Assembly: GCA_021018995.1 (NCBI GenBank)
Contig: CM037590.1
Span: 84,600,097-84,664,096, forward strand
DNA from: Chloranthus sessilifolius
Taxonomy: Eukaryota; Streptophyta; Magnoliopsida; Chloranthales; Chloranthaceae
DNA length: 64,000 nt
Reading direction: 5' to 3'
Shown: positions 23,595-36,570 of the stretch, in pieces
Layout of the letters: each line of letters opens with the position of its first letter
Numbering within the stretch: position 1 is the stretch's first letter
Program-made: the position numbers and the translations under genes
Notes under the pieces: generated by a model
The model's database searches: none
The model's input: only the letters and a program-made list of their open reading frames with translations
Told to the model about the DNA's origin: nothing

Positions 23595-24310
23595 GTGCCA
23601 TTTCCTCAAGCTTTGAGTGGCTCTGCCCCTTTTGATAAGGGTCAGGCACAGATCGAGGAAATGATGGAGACCTTTAAGCAGGTCAAAATAAATTTACCCC
23701 TGCTTGATGCAATCCGACAAGTCCCAGCCTATGCAAAGTTTCTGAAGGACCTTTGTACTCAGAAAAGAAAGGCCAGAGGCCATTTGTCTAAAGAGGTCTT
23801 TGCGACTGATACAGTTTATTCTGTATTAACCATGACAATGCTTGAGAAGTTGCAAGACCCAGGAATACCCACTATTCCCTGTATTATTGGAGACCACACG
23901 ATCGGGAGGGCCCTTTTGGACCTTGGAGCCAGTGTTAACCTGCTGCCATACAGTGTGTATCAGCAGCTAGGTTTGGGGGAGCTCAAGCCCACCTCCATTG
24001 TTCTTTTGATGGCTGATAGATCTGAGAGGAAACCCATGGGAGTGGTTGAGGATGTCCTAGTGGGGGTAGACAAGTTTCTCTATCCTGCAGACTTCCTTGT
24101 TTTAGACATGGGTTGTAGCAAGAGTACATCCCCAATACCTGTTATTCTGGGCAGACCATTCTTAGCCACTGCCAATGCATGCATTCAATGCAGGTCTGAG
24201 ATCATGGAGGTCACTTTCAGACATATGAAAGTTGAGCTTAATGTGTACAATAGTGCAAAGTACCCTCAGCTGGACAATGAGGAATGCTTTGCAGTGGATG
24301 TACTAGAATA
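23595..24310 (+). pseudogene. Element B protease region
   Basis: An uninterrupted stretch of about 238 codons carries a linker and a retropepsin-like aspartic protease fold: ALLDLGASVNLLPYSVYQQL around the active site, LGELKPTSIVLLMADRS for the flap region and PVILGRPFLATANACI near the C-terminal strand. It would process the Gag-Pol polyprotein. It follows gag directly and precedes RT, as in Ty3/Gypsy elements. Confidence 0.85.
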
Positions 24311-24376
24311 AATTGTTGAAGAAGAACTGCCTACTCTGCTGGAGTGGAGTAACATTGTCACTGATTTAACTGAAGT

Positions 24377-26295
24377 TTGGAACATGGTGAAGGAAGGAAG
24401 CCTAGCTTTAATGCCAGAAGACATATCCCTAGTAAGGTCTTCTGTGGGCTTAGTGCAACATTCCAATTGGAAACCTATATTGCTGCCCCTTCCCCTACCA
24501 ATAATACACCAATCCTGCCATCCATCCAACAAGCCCCAGATCTGGAACTCAAGAAGCTTCCAGAGACATTGAAGTATGCTTTCCTCGAGAATGACAAGAA
24601 ACTTCCTGTGATTATCTCCTCTTCTCTTACCAGTGAGCAAGAGGAGGAATTGCTAATAGTTTTGAGGATGCACAAGAAAGTAATTGGCTGGACCATTGCT
24701 GATCTAGGAGGGATTGATGCATCAATCTATATGCATAGGATTCATCTAGAGGAGGGCTCAACACCCTCTAGGAAAATGCAGAGGAAATTAAATCCTCACA
24801 TACAAGAAGTGGTTCTAAAAGAAATCATTAAGTTGCTGGATGTTGGGGTAATTTACCCCATCTCTGATTCTAAATGGGTGGCACCAATCCAGGTGGTACC
24901 CAAGAAATCTGGCATAACAGTGATCACAACCGACTCTGGAGAGTTGAGACCAGCCAGGGAGACCACTGGCTGGAGAGTTTGCATCAATTATCGAAAACTC
25001 AACTCCAAGACCAGAAAAGACCACTTCCCTCTCCCCTTTATTGATCAAATTGTGGATAAGTTGGCTGGGAAAGGTTTTTACTGTTTTCTTGATGGGTACT
25101 CAGGATACAACCAGATCCCTGTGCACCCTTTGGATCAAGAGAAAACTACTTTTACTTATTCTTTTGGCACCTTTGCTTACAGAAGGATGTCTTTTGGATT
25201 GTGTAATGCCCCAGCCACCTTTTAGAGGTGTATGTTTGTAATTTTTTTAATATGATTGACAAATTCTTAGAAATTTTCATGGATGATTTTTCGGTTTATG
25301 GGGATAGCTTTGACCAATGTCTACAACACCTCCATCAGGTCTTATAAAGATGTGAAGAGACCAATTTAGTCTTAAGTTGGGAGAAGAGCCACTTCATGGT
25401 AACACAGGAAATTGTGTTGGGCCATGTAGTCTCTAAAGATGGAATTGAGATAGACAAGGCCAAAGTTGACCTCATTAAAAATTTGCCCCCTTCGAGAACA
25501 GTCAAGCAAATACGATCCTTCCTTGGACATGCTGGATTCTACAGGAGGTTTATCAAAGACTTTAGCAAGATTGCTAAACCATTGTGTCTCCTGCTCTGCC
25601 AAGATGTGCCCTTTGATTTTTCTAATGAATGTCTTGAGGCTTTTGAAAAGTTAAAAATTTGCCTCACCTCTGCCCCTGTACTCCAGACACCTGACTATAC
25701 CCTACCCTTTGAGTTGATGTGTGATGCATCTGACTTAGCAATAGGTGCTGGGCCAGAAAGAAAGATAAGTGCTGTGGTCATTGCATATCTCAGCAAATCA
25801 CTTGCTGAAGCTCAACTGAACTACACAACCACTGAGAAAGAGCTTCTGGCAGTGGTTTTTGCTATGGACAAGTTTAGACCTTACCTACTTGGGTCTAAAA
25901 CTGTCATCTTCACTGACCACTTAGCATTAAAGTACCTACTGTCCAAGAAGGATGCAAAGCCCAGATTGATTAGATGGATACTCCTGTTGCAGGAGTTTGA
26001 CATCGAAATCAAGGACAAGAAGGGTGTAGAAAATATGGTGGCTGACCACTTGTCCAGAATTATATTGGAAAAAGGTGTTGATGACCTTACTATAAATGAT
26101 GTCTTCCCGGATGAGCAACTATTTGCCATCCACTCTTTAGTTCCCTGGTATGCACATATTGTCAATTATCTAGTTATACACAAGATCCCTTCCCATTGGA
26201 CAAAAATGGATAAAGACCTGTTTTTCTCACAGGTAAAATTCTTTTTCTGGGAGGAACCTTACTTGTACAAGTATTGTGCAGACCAAATCATTTGA
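24377..26295 (+). pseudogene. Element B reverse transcriptase and RNase H
   Basis: The RT part includes WVAPIQVVPKKSG, VCINYRKLNSKTRKDHFPLP, CFLDGYSGYNQIPVHP and FAYRRMSFGLCNAPATF, with the catalytic-loop region near 25270-25310. The connection region ([22 protein letters not shown] type) lies at about 25500-25600. RNase H follows from about 25700 ([13 protein letters not shown]), with [19 protein letters not shown] and a tail [11 protein letters not shown] near 26040. Together they would copy element RNA into DNA. The frame is broken a few times. Confidence 0.9.
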
Positions 26296-27430
26296 AAATG
26301 TATTCCCGAAAGTGATGTCCCCAGTATTCTGGCCATGTGCCATGAAAATGCCTGTGGGGGTCACTTTAGTGGGAGAAAAACAACTGACAAAGTGTTGCAG
26401 TGTGGATTCTATTGGCCTTCTCTTTTCAGAGATGCCAATACACACTGCAAGACCTGTGAAAGATGTCAGAAACTAGGAGGGCTGTCTAAAAGAAATTCAT
26501 TGCCTTTACAGCCCATCCTTGTTGTAGAATTGTTTGATGTGTGGGGTATTGACATTATGGGCCCCTTTCCTCCTTCAAATGGTTTTCATTTCATCTTAGT
26601 GGTAGTGGACTACGTTTTCAAATGGGTAGAAGCCATTTCCACAAGAACTAATGATAATCAGGTTGTCCTCAAGTTCATCAAGCAGAATATCTTCTACAGA
26701 TTTGGTACCCCTAGAGCCATTATCAGTGATGGGGGGAGCCATTTCTGTAACAGAAACTTCGAGAGCTTGCTCAAGAAATATTCTGTCACCCATAGGATTG
26801 CTACTCCCTACCACCCACAAACCAGTGGGCAAGTTGAAATTTCAAATAGGGAGATCAAGCATATCCTTGAGAAGACTGTGAGGACTGATAGGAAGGATTG
26901 GGTTGACAAGCTTAATGATGCACTGTGGGCTTATAGGACTGCCTATAAGACTCCCATTCGTATGTTCCCATTTAGACTGGTCTATGACAAGGCCTATCAT
27001 CTCCCAGTAGAGTTAGAACACAGGGCCTATTGGGCCATCAAACATTTAAATCTAGATCTAACTTTTGCTGGTCTTCACAGGTTGCTGCAGCTGTCCGAAT
27101 TAGAAGAACTAAGGACAGATGCGTATGCCAATGCCATGATCTATAAGGAAAGGTTCAATACTTTCTTTGAAAAAGGGCTGTTGAGAAAGAGTTTCATTGC
27201 TGGTGATAAGGTTTGGTTGTTTAACTCCAAACTTAAATTTTTTTCGGGCAAATTGAAATCCAGATGAGAAGGTCCTTACACTGTCATGCATGTTTCTCCA
27301 TCTGGTGCTGTGGAAATCAAGGATCCCAAGTCTGGGAGAACCTTGAAAGTGAATGGTCAGAGGCTTAAGCCTTGTTTTGAAAAACCTGTTGAACCAATGG
27401 ACACCATTCACCTTCAAGAAGATCCTTCTT
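26296..27430 (+). pseudogene. Element B integrase
   Basis: The zinc-binding H2C2 part ([15 protein letters not shown] ... CKTCERCQK) lies at 26335-26470. The catalytic core has [27 protein letters not shown] and [15 protein letters not shown] in the order expected for the D,D,E triad (about 26545-26880). The C-terminal part ([19 protein letters not shown]) matches the Ty3/Gypsy integrase end without a chromodomain, as in Athila. It would insert the cDNA into chromosomes. Confidence 0.9.
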
Positions 27431-28512
27431 CAAATTGATCCACAGGTGTGTCATTACTGTATCATATGTATGTTGTTTTTGGTTGATTTATCTTGCTTTC
27501 TTTTGTTTTTATTCTTTAGGATTTGTTCGTGGTCTTATCTGAATCTGGACCAATCTATTTTAACCTTTTGATGCATGGTTTCATTCTTACTGTTTTTCAA
27601 TTGATAGCTTCTGTTGCATGCCTAATGTGGGAGGTTGGTTTTGATTGGATGATTGAGTTTACATGTATCTAGAGGTAGCCATAGGAGAGAGTCATGCCCA
27701 GGATCCAACCACAAGTAAACAGGCAAAGGGGCATAACAGAGAGCACATGCTCTCTGTTTTATACCTTACTGTCGCTGGGTCCAAAATGAAAGTCTGGGAG
27801 ATTATCGCGAGGTTAAAAAGGAAGCCTAGGAGCATGTCGCGCAGTTCGCATAGAAACATTCAATGACTATCGTGAGATTCATGTGTACCTGACAACCTCT
27901 CGCGCGGTCCCCATCGCGCTATTCAGTAGTTATCATGAGATTATCAGGCTGTCACGAGGTTCACAAGGTAAACTGGGAGACTCTCGCGCAATTCAACAGA
28001 AATATTTCATTTACTGTCACGAGATTCTAAGTCTGTCACGAGATTCAAAATGAACCTCAGAGCTTTTCGCGCAATCCAAAAGAGACCTAGGAGCCTCTCT
28101 TACAATTCACATGAATTAATCTCACTCTGCCGCGTGCTCCAAGGACAACTTGAGAGATTGTCGTGCAATCTAGATTTAATCAACACCTTCGCTAGGTTCA
28201 TTTCCAAACCTGCGACCAGATGTTCCAAAGTGCGCCGAGCTTCGCGATAAGTATTTCAACCTTGCGCTTTGTCCCTTTTTCATTATTTTCTTCCTTCTTC
28301 CCTCTACGAAACCCTAGCTTCTGGCGCTCTCCCCTTTCCCCTCCAGCATCACTCCTACAGCTCATCATTCACTTCACAAATCTATAGAGTTATTCCTAAC
28401 ATCACCCCCATCCATTGCCCTTTGCTCAGAGATCTTGAGGTGCCCGTTGTGTCAAATCAAACAAAATCCTAGATCTCGGCCTCCTTTCTCAAACAAGAAG
28501 ACAAAGTTAAAA
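27431..28512 (+). promoter_or_regulatory. ORF3 leader of element B with CpG motif array
   Basis: A stretch of about 470 bases (27795-28265) is packed with phrases such as CTCGCGCAATTC, GTCACGAGATTC and TCGCGAGG, spaced about 25 to 35 bases apart. It has no coding signal and precedes ORF3's ATG at 28513 by about 250 bases of C/T-rich leader. The same type of array lies upstream of the TATA box in the LTRs. I infer an internal promoter or promoter relic; no clear TATA box is seen here. Confidence 0.5.
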
Positions 28513-31413
28513 ATGGCTCCAAAAACTGCACAGAAGAGAAAAGGGAAGGACAAGGACCCTACAGAGATCACCCCTAAAAAGGCCAAGACTTCAAAGTCCC
28601 TCAAAAAAGGAAAGGAAGTGGTTGAGTAGGCGGTGGTACCAACCACTAAGTTCTCTACTCCTTCTGAGCTCCTGGAGTCAATTCCATTGGAGCCTAAATC
28701 AGCCTTTGATGTACCATTTTTTGAGAAACAACCTCTCTCTGCCCCTGCAGTATAGTTTATGAGCAAAGCGGGCTTGATGCCATTGATGAGAGGAATTCTA
28801 GCACTAGCCTACCCTAGGCTAGTGCAGCTGTGCTATCAGCACATCAGGGTCAAGAAGGACAATGATGGACAACTGTGCTTGTTGGTGCTGATTGATGACT
28901 TAGATATGTTGGTGAGCCCTAAGGTGATTGCTGAAGTTTTGGGCATCCCACAAGATTCAATCCTAGTCAGGATATGGTCTCTCCGAAACATCGATTGATA
29001 CAATTGTATGGGCCCTAACTAGAGGATTAAATTAAAAGCCACCAGGGACTCAATCAAAAGGAGGAAACTAGAACCTGAATTGTCGTTCAGTGACCAAGTC
29101 CTGCGGAAGAACATATATTACTCAAGACATCAGCAAGAGAGGAGAACCCCCATTGCGAATGCTGTCTACTCCTACCACATGGGCCATGGCTTCCATGCAG
29201 CCTGGCTAATTTTTAAGGCTATGAAAGACGTAGTGGAGAAGTTAGGGTCAAACAAGAAGCCTCACACTCTACCCTATGCAAGAATCATTACCTTGCTACT
29301 GATCAAAGGGGGATACAAGATAGGAAGGACTGAGCAGACCACAACCCTTTCCCCTACTACCTTTGCCAAGAGGCAATGGGGGATCAGCAGGAGCTTGATG
29401 GAGACCCAGAAGAAAAAGAAAGCTGAGGCTCAGGCTTTGCCCAAGCAAGCAGAAGAGGCAGCCGGATCAAGATCCATCCCTGCTATCAGTATCATCGCTG
29501 CAGCAACACCCACTCCCCCTTCCCCTGTACTTGGTACCTGGGAGGACTCACCATCCCCTACCCTACCTCAATACGCAGCCATAATTCCCCCATCAACCAC
29601 ACATACACCTGCTAGCCCTCCACTCATCTCATACAAAAAATGAAAGACCACTGAGACCATCCCAACCATCTCCCAGACACCACCCTCAATCCCTTCTATC
29701 CCCATTGACACACCACACCTTGACCAAGACACCACCCCAGCCATACCTACTAAATCTCCCCTCACAGACATTGACTTAACCCTAAACACCACCATAGGAT
29801 TCCAAGCCTTTATGGCTAGTTTCCTGGACACAATGCCTACCCACTACACCCCCCTCCCAGACTCCCCAACTACCTCACGACATCACTCCCTAGAACCCCA
29901 CTGTTCCCCTCCCTCCACTATCCATCATGCACCTTCCTCACCTTTCCAACCAGTACCCTCTTCTTCACAAACCCAACCTTCTATCCCTGACACACTACCC
30001 CTTATCCTTTCCCTTATCCAAGACATTCAAGCCCAGATATCCACCAATACCCAAAAATAGGATCAGATATAAACTGAACTCACCTCCATCCAATCCACCC
30101 TACACACCTTAACCAATCCACCCATCCCTCCACCACCCTCTTCACCCCCTTGGTCCTGTTCACTGACAAAGACGCCCAAACAGACTTCCCTCCTGACTCC
30201 CAACTTCCTCCACCACCCACATTCCCTCTTACACCCCCCATTTCCTTTCATTCCTTTCACCATTTCCATTTCCCCCCCACCACCCCCTACACCTACTTAG
30301 CCTACCCCATTCTCATTTCTCCCTATACCCTCCATTCTACCTCCTATCCTACCACCTCCAACATTCACCAAACAAGACAGAATGACCCTAACATCCACCC
30401 CTCAAATAGACCCCACCCATTGTTACCCCCACCCTCTCCCCTGGGACCAAGCACACTTTGCTCCTTCCACCTCCTATCTTCCCATCGCCCCAAAACATTA
30501 TTTTTACAGCCCTCCCTACCTCACCATCCTCCATCATATGAGAGACAATGCTTACCTTAGGAAGGATGTCCTGAGGGGCATGGCCAAGCTTCGCCAATCC
30601 ATTGAGACCCCCTTGTTGGAGTAGATCGATGAAATGACGGAGGCCCACAGAAAGCAACTTCTGAGCATCTCATTGGGGTGGACTAACATTTTGGATGCCT
30701 ACTAAAAGGCCAAAGCTACATCTACTTATCATCAGATAAATTGGGAGTATGAGAAATCCAATGTTGCTGCAGCGAATGCTCGGGCAAGAATGCTTGAAAA
30801 ATGGCTTAACAATGCACAGGAGATCCAAAAAATCCCAAAGGAGATCCATGAGACTGACATCCTCAAACATCAAATCCAGATAGAAATGTCCCTAATGACC
30901 CCTATCGCTATTCACATGCCCGAGCCTAAGCTAACTACTACTCCAGCCTCCACTGCCCACCTGGTCGAGGAGGCAAAACCTAAGCCCCAAAGAAGACAAA
31001 GGAAAAGCTCGCTTCACCTCCCACTACCTCCAACTATAGAGCAACCTCCCCCTACCACGACCTCTGCTGAACCACCACAGAAGCAAACTTATCCTCAGCG
31101 GTGGAAAGTCACTGCTAAGAGGTCTGCTCCCAAAGCTATCCCTTTAAAAATTGGCAAAGAGCCCGCCTACCCCAAGAGGCACACCTCGCCCAACCTGAGT
31201 CCACTGGAAAAGGGAAATCCCCAGTGGTCCCCACTGCAGAAGCAGAAGTCAAAGGCAAAGGAAAAGGAAAATCCTCTGCCCAACCTAAAGCTCCAACTGC
31301 ACAGAAAACACCAGCCGAAAAGAAAAAGGAGAGGGAGGAAAAGAAGAAACAGGACAGAGCTGCCCTTAAGGCACAGGCTAAAAGGATTCCTTATAGATTC
31401 GGAATCAGATTAG
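28513..31413 (+). pseudogene. Element B ORF3
   Basis: Same architecture as in A and C. A lysine-rich N-terminus (KTAQKRKGKDKDPTEITPKK) precedes the plant-transposon-protein-like domain (about 28750-29400: YPRLVQLCYQHIRVKKDNDG, LVLIDDLDMLV, then QVLRKNIYYSRHQQERRTP). The Pro/Ser/Thr-rich middle (29450-30480) contains KDAQTDF at 30168-30188. After that come MRDNAYLRKDVLRGMAKLRQ (about 30537-30596), a helical region, and a basic tail rich in Lys/Arg (about 31220-31420). Several breaks interrupt it. Role unknown; the basic tail would suit nucleic acid binding or nuclear import. Confidence 0.7.
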
Positions 31414-34086
31414 ATTCCAGTTTTTAGATTGTAGATTAGGCTTTTCTTCTTGTAACTATATTTATAAATATTTTCTTCCACTTTAATAGAATTTCTAGTT
31501 TTTGTCTATTGCTCTGTTATGTGTGCTTCTTTCTGTTTGCTTGCTAGTTTTTATTTTATTCTTTTTTGCCATTCATGGGAGAAGAGTTTAGGGCGACTAT
31601 GTTTCTTTGAAATAGTCATCCATGTGAAGGATAGATGTAGATGGTGGCTGAATAAATCTGTGCAAATACCTGCCTCAGGGATTTCAATGGCTTCCTTTTC
31701 AAATTGATGAGCCATGTCAGGCTACCTCGCTAGAGATCCCACTCATGCGAAAATGTACTCCTCATCATCACGAGGATCCTCCTTTCTTACCCCTTTAAAT
31801 ACCATGCCTATCTTTACACATTCAGTTAATGCTCATTCTCTTTTCCAAAGAGCCAGTTGTGTGTTTCTTCTTTCTCCACACAACGCTCATTTATTGCCAA
31901 GTTTGAAAAGGGGCACAATTTCAATTCTGCCGATTCATGTTCCCTCATCCCCCTCTTTTAAACCGGCCATCAGTCCCTTTTCATCTCATCCCTCCTATTC
32001 TAACCCTAGAAGTTCATACCTCCTCACACAAATGGCGGATGACAACCCCTTCGGGTTCCCAATCAAATTCTACCCCATCTGGGAAGATCCCCGACTGCCA
32101 AAGGAGCCGGATCCCTTGCAATTTCTTTGGGATGAATTTGACGAGGTCCAGCGGATCCTCGCCAAGGAGGAAAAGAAAAAGAGAAAAAGAGAGAAGAGAG
32201 AAAAGAAGAAGAAAAAATGGCACTACCTGCATCTCCCGCTCCATCTTCCTCAAACCCTCCCCCGGCTACACATTGATCCCCCCCCATTTTGTCTTTTCCT
32301 TTTCCATCATTTTGTCATATTTTCTTTTTATTTTAATGAAAGTTTCTTTTAGTTTCATACTGTTCCGTTTGCATTTTCTGTTTCTCTCTCTTCTTCTGTG
32401 TTTATTTCTGTCTGTCTGCTTGGATTCTATTGTTTTTTTATCACCTCTGAACCAGTGAGGACACTGCTCCGAATGGTTTGGGGGTGTGGCAGTCTGCCAA
32501 TAGAATAGTTAATTTTAGTGCAGTAATGGTAGTAAAAATAGGATGAATAAAGTCAATCTCCACTTAACTTGATACAATGAGGAAACATGTAAAGATTTAA
32601 ATATTTTTGCAGACTTTTGGAAACAGATAAAAGTGATCTTGACACCACCATGAAGCCAATATTCGAAATTTTTTTGAGCTAAGTACTCAGCGAGCCTAAG
32701 AGAAGAGAAATAGACGAAAGTACACCCCATGAGTTAAAATTGAAGACCATACCTAGTGAGATTTGGGCCCATCATATTCTTTTAAAGAGTGTTTTTGGCA
32801 TTATTTCTGCTCTAAGGACTGAGTGAATCAAGACTTCTTCACTAGAAGTTGTGCAACTCCAAATCAAAACTAATTGACAGCACTCATGAGACTAAGGAAA
32901 TGATCCAAGGCCCTCATTTGGACAGTTTGAGCCTAAAAATCAAACCTTTTAAAATCTGCCCTTTTGCATACACTAGTTGAGCCTTAAAATCATATTTTTT
33001 CTTTCACAAACACCAGAAAACTTGCACCTTAACCTCATTACCTGAGTCAACCTTACCCTCACTCTGAGAATTCAGAAGGTAAAGGAGAAGGAGGTAAAGA
33101 TACTGAGAATGGTCCAATATTCTGTGGAAGGTGAAGAAAAGCAACTTGTGAACAGCTGTGTATCAATGGCAGTTGTGTGGCATTTCATCAAAAGAATGAA
33201 TAAAGAAAATAAAAAGAGAAAAAGAAAGAGAAGTCTAGAGAACATCATCATCTGAAAATTGAAAAGAAGAGGAGAAGCTGGCCACTTTGTCTCTGAAATA
33301 GAAGAGGAAGATGAAGTTTTTACTGGAATGAAGGTTGTGAAGTCATGAACCACTCCTTACCTTGCTGATTTCTTAATTTGGACTCCCTTTTTACCCCTTT
33401 ATTCTGTACACCCCTCAGCCATAAGCCACATTACAACCCATTCTAAAAGACCTTGTGAATCCAAAGTCAAATGAGCTGTTATGTGGAGATGAAGAGTTGT
33501 CCAATCTATGGTAAAAATTCATGAGGATATCGTAGCTAGAAGCTAGCCTATGCTCATGCTTGCAAGTCCATTTGGGGTCTGCAACTGCTCTTGAGCTGTT
33601 GAGAATGTGAACACCCTCAGGATATTAATGTTGAGAGATAGCGCAAGTGAGAATTGGGTATGAATTTTAACCCCATTGGGATTGTATCCAACCTGAATTT
33701 TGAATCAAAGGCAAGCTGGGTACTGATTTTTGTACATTGAAATTCTAATGTTAAATGAATGGTGGTCAGGCAAACACATGTTAAATTCTAAGTTCTAAAT
33801 GGCCTGCAACATTGCTGCAGTTTCCTCTAAGTATTAAAGAATGGGTGTGGAATGAAACTTTGTACATTTAAATTTGTGTTGTCATTACCTGCACTATACT
33901 TAACTGATTCTAATGGTGAATCTTGTGGGTGTCTTCACTGAAAACCCTCAGGAGACTTCACTCCTCCATTAGGGACCACCTAGGGATTTAAAAGGCTTGG
34001 TACATATGCTAAATGTATCCATGATCCCTATGAAAGTGGCGTTTACAACTTTGCTAAGGGACTAGCAAAGATTAGGTTTGGGGGTG
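31414..34086 (+). other. Element B 3' untranslated region
   Basis: This has no convincing coding sequence; a lysine-rich open stretch at about 32034-32230 is low complexity. It holds the conserved inverted repeat CAGTGAGGACACTG (32453-32466) with GGTTTGGGGGTGTGGCAG (32475-32492), the conserved block near 33930-34050, and the polypurine tract TTTGGGGGTG at 34077-34086. It is about 700 bases longer than in A, mostly upstream of the inverted repeat. Confidence 0.7.
34077..34086 (+). other. Polypurine tract of element B
   Basis: TTTGGGGGTG directly abuts the 3' LTR start (TGTTAAG) and is the expected plus-strand primer. Confidence 0.88.
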
Positions 34087-36565
34087 TGTTAAGACCTGAA
34101 AAGTACCACTTTCCACCCCTTAACTTAATCTTTGTTAGACCCTTAATCATTTAATAAAAGTGTTTTAAACATGTTCTGTAGGTAATAAGCAGCAGCTGCC
34201 AATAAACCCCTAACCATGTCAAGAAGCTCACTGTTGCCCCAGAACTACCTCAGCAGAACGAAGGATGAACCCAGACAGAGAGTTGGCTGAAGCACAGGCA
34301 CATCCAAGCAGAAATAAATCAAGAAGAATGCCTTGCGCAAATGTCACAGGGTTTAATTGAGCTAGAGATAATGCCTTCACGCAGTTATCGCGGTCTTCTA
34401 GAGGAAGCATAACAACTGGTCGTGCAGTTTGCGTGCCGTTCTTGCACAGTTTGGTGCCAGAAAGAATTAAAAAGCAGGCTTCGTGAGGTCCTCGCGAGAC
34501 TCAGTCTAAAGCATTCACGCAGTCTCGCGCAGGTTAAAAGAAGAATGGTTAAGCTTCGCGCGACTCACTCAGAAGAGAGAGTTTCAGGTATTCCTATGCG
34601 CAGCTATCGCATAGTGGCCGAGAGATACAGACCTTCAGAGAAATGCTCGTGCGACCTAAAAACTCATGAACACTGCTTCTTTGCGAGGATCTCTCGCGAG
34701 ATTCACCAAGGGATGAACCGCGCGAGCAATCCCCGTGCCATTCAAAGCTGAAAGAGCAATCTCGCGATAGCCATTTGTATTCCGCGATGACTAAAATGCC
34801 AATCTCGCGATTGCATGAATTTCAAGTCAATTCAACCCCGCGACGCCAATTCTACCACGCAAAAAGATCTAAAATCGTTTCTACCCAGTGAGGATCGAAT
34901 TCTAAACTTCCCCTCCACTTTTGCAAGGGTAATCTGAGAATCTCCAGTAATTAGGGCATGCAGTCCAATGCTTCAATCTCTGTGCACATGCCTCGAGGCA
35001 TCTAAGGGACAAGAATGGGCCGCAATTATATTAAGAAATTAGGGTTTTCCTAACCCTAATTGGGGGAAAGTCGACTGCTATATAAGCTTAAGCCTAGCTT
35101 AGGTTTGAGGATCGACCCTCTTTGGGACTTAACTTCTGTGCCTCTTCTCAAAAACCAACTATAGAATTACAGTTAGGCTAAGGTTAGGGTTTAGGAGTTT
35201 TCTTCTTTTTCCTTTTTCTTTCTCTCCATAGTCTAGCATTTGCTGGCTATGCCTTTTGTATGATTTTCTGGTATAGATTTCAATGGAGTTTTTATAATAG
35301 GATCTGTTGCATGTATGGGATGTTATTTTTGTTGTGAGTTGTGCTGTATAAGGCTGTTGTCTTGAGATCCTCCATTGCTAAGTTGTTTTGTAAGCAATGG
35401 AGGATTGCTTCTAAGGTACTATTTAGATCTAAGTAACCTGTGTGTCCAGGTTAGGCACTTTGCGGGCCTTCCCCCACCACAGGACCCACTAAATCTGAAT
35501 TCCCATGGGAACTTGTGCTTGTAGCCTCGTAAACATGGTGGCGGCAGCAATGTTCTTGTTCTGTCTTAGACCTTTGTGAGGAGGATAGCCTCTGTGGATA
35601 GTCTGTGACCATTCAAGTGGACAGATTATAGCCCTAGGGTGAGGCCAATTCATGGAACTAAGACAGGTTCTTCTTCTCTGCACTAGTGCTTGTAGCCTTA
35701 TGGGAGATTATGCAGTGACAGACTCCCCCATAGTTGAATATATCCACCATTAGATTGCAGATCTGAGTTGGTTGTAGAGATTGTAGGCTTGTGACTGAAT
35801 CACTGCAGTCTTACTAAAGCAGTGAACAACCATACTTAAAAGCTAGTACTCAAACTCTTGTTGGTCCTGTGTGTCCAGGCTTGTGCACTTTGTAGGCCTA
35901 GCCCCACACATAGAACTTTAGAGGATGAGGTTCCTATGGATTCTTGAGCTTGTAGCCTGGATGAAGTAGTGCCTACAATGGCAAACTTGTTCTGACTCAT
36001 CTCTGGATTGTGGTTCCCCTAATGGATAGTCTGTGACCATTTGAGTGGATAGGTTATAGCCTTAAGGGATTGGATCATGGCACAGGAGTGAGTTAGATTC
36101 TTTCTCCTCTTTGGTGATAATGTAGCCATTGGACAGGATTTCTATAGCAACAGATCTGAGTCATGAGTTACAAGACCCCATTAGCTCTGTATCTAATAAC
36201 ATACTTCTCACCATTTTTCATTTATTTTCTCACTCCACCACTCTTCTTAACCCTTTCTGTAATCTAAACAGTAAGTTGCCTTAGGATTAAGATTATAGTG
36301 ACTTTAAATCCCCTTCCACTTAGGATTGCCAGATCTGGAGAGCCTACTAAGGATAGCTCCCTTGGAGCTTTAGATCAACTTCCCTGTGAGACAAACTCTT
36401 ACTTATCAAAACTTGCTACAACAGGCCCTGTATCTTGCAGGACTGTGCATATTTTAGGCTTGCTGCTCCGTAACCATCACTCTACCTTTCACTCATTTTT
36501 CATTTACCCCATTCTTATCACTATCATCAATAAAGTCAGTAGCAAGCACTTAAAATAGACCAATA
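34087..36565 (+). repeat. Element B 3' LTR
   Basis: Direct copy of 19085-21515, with CpG array (about 34370-34880), telomere-like hairpin (35037-35061), TATA box (35079-35086) and the duplicated R-U5 unit. It is 48 bases longer than the 5' LTR, largely because of small indels in the CpG array. Confidence 0.93.
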
Positions 36566-36570
36566 AGTCC
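36566..36570 (+). other. Target site duplication of element B, right copy
   Basis: AGTCC pairs with TGTCC at 19080-19084. The PMD-gene sequence resumes immediately afterwards. Confidence 0.75.

Larger units (their letters stand above)
19085..36565 (+). mobile_element. Element B: Athila-type Ty3/Gypsy LTR retrotransposon with gag, pol and ORF3
   Basis: This is a 17.5 kb element with LTRs of 2431 and 2479 bases, tRNA-Asp primer site, gag, protease, RT, RNase H, integrase, ORF3 and polypurine tract in the expected order. It is inserted in the antisense PMD gene of element D. Hand-sampled LTR segments (first 280 bases, and 340 bases of R-U5) differ by about 4-6%, so it looks slightly younger than A. 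Structurally it is complete, but its reading frames have roughly ten breaks. Family: same Athila family as A and C, different subfamily by LTR sequence. Confidence 0.95.

Noticed and set aside
32034-32230. Lysine-rich open stretch in B's 3' region, possibly a small gene
   Set aside because: Low-complexity AAG/GAG text without a counterpart in A or C. It sits between ORF3 and the conserved inverted repeat and shows no domain.
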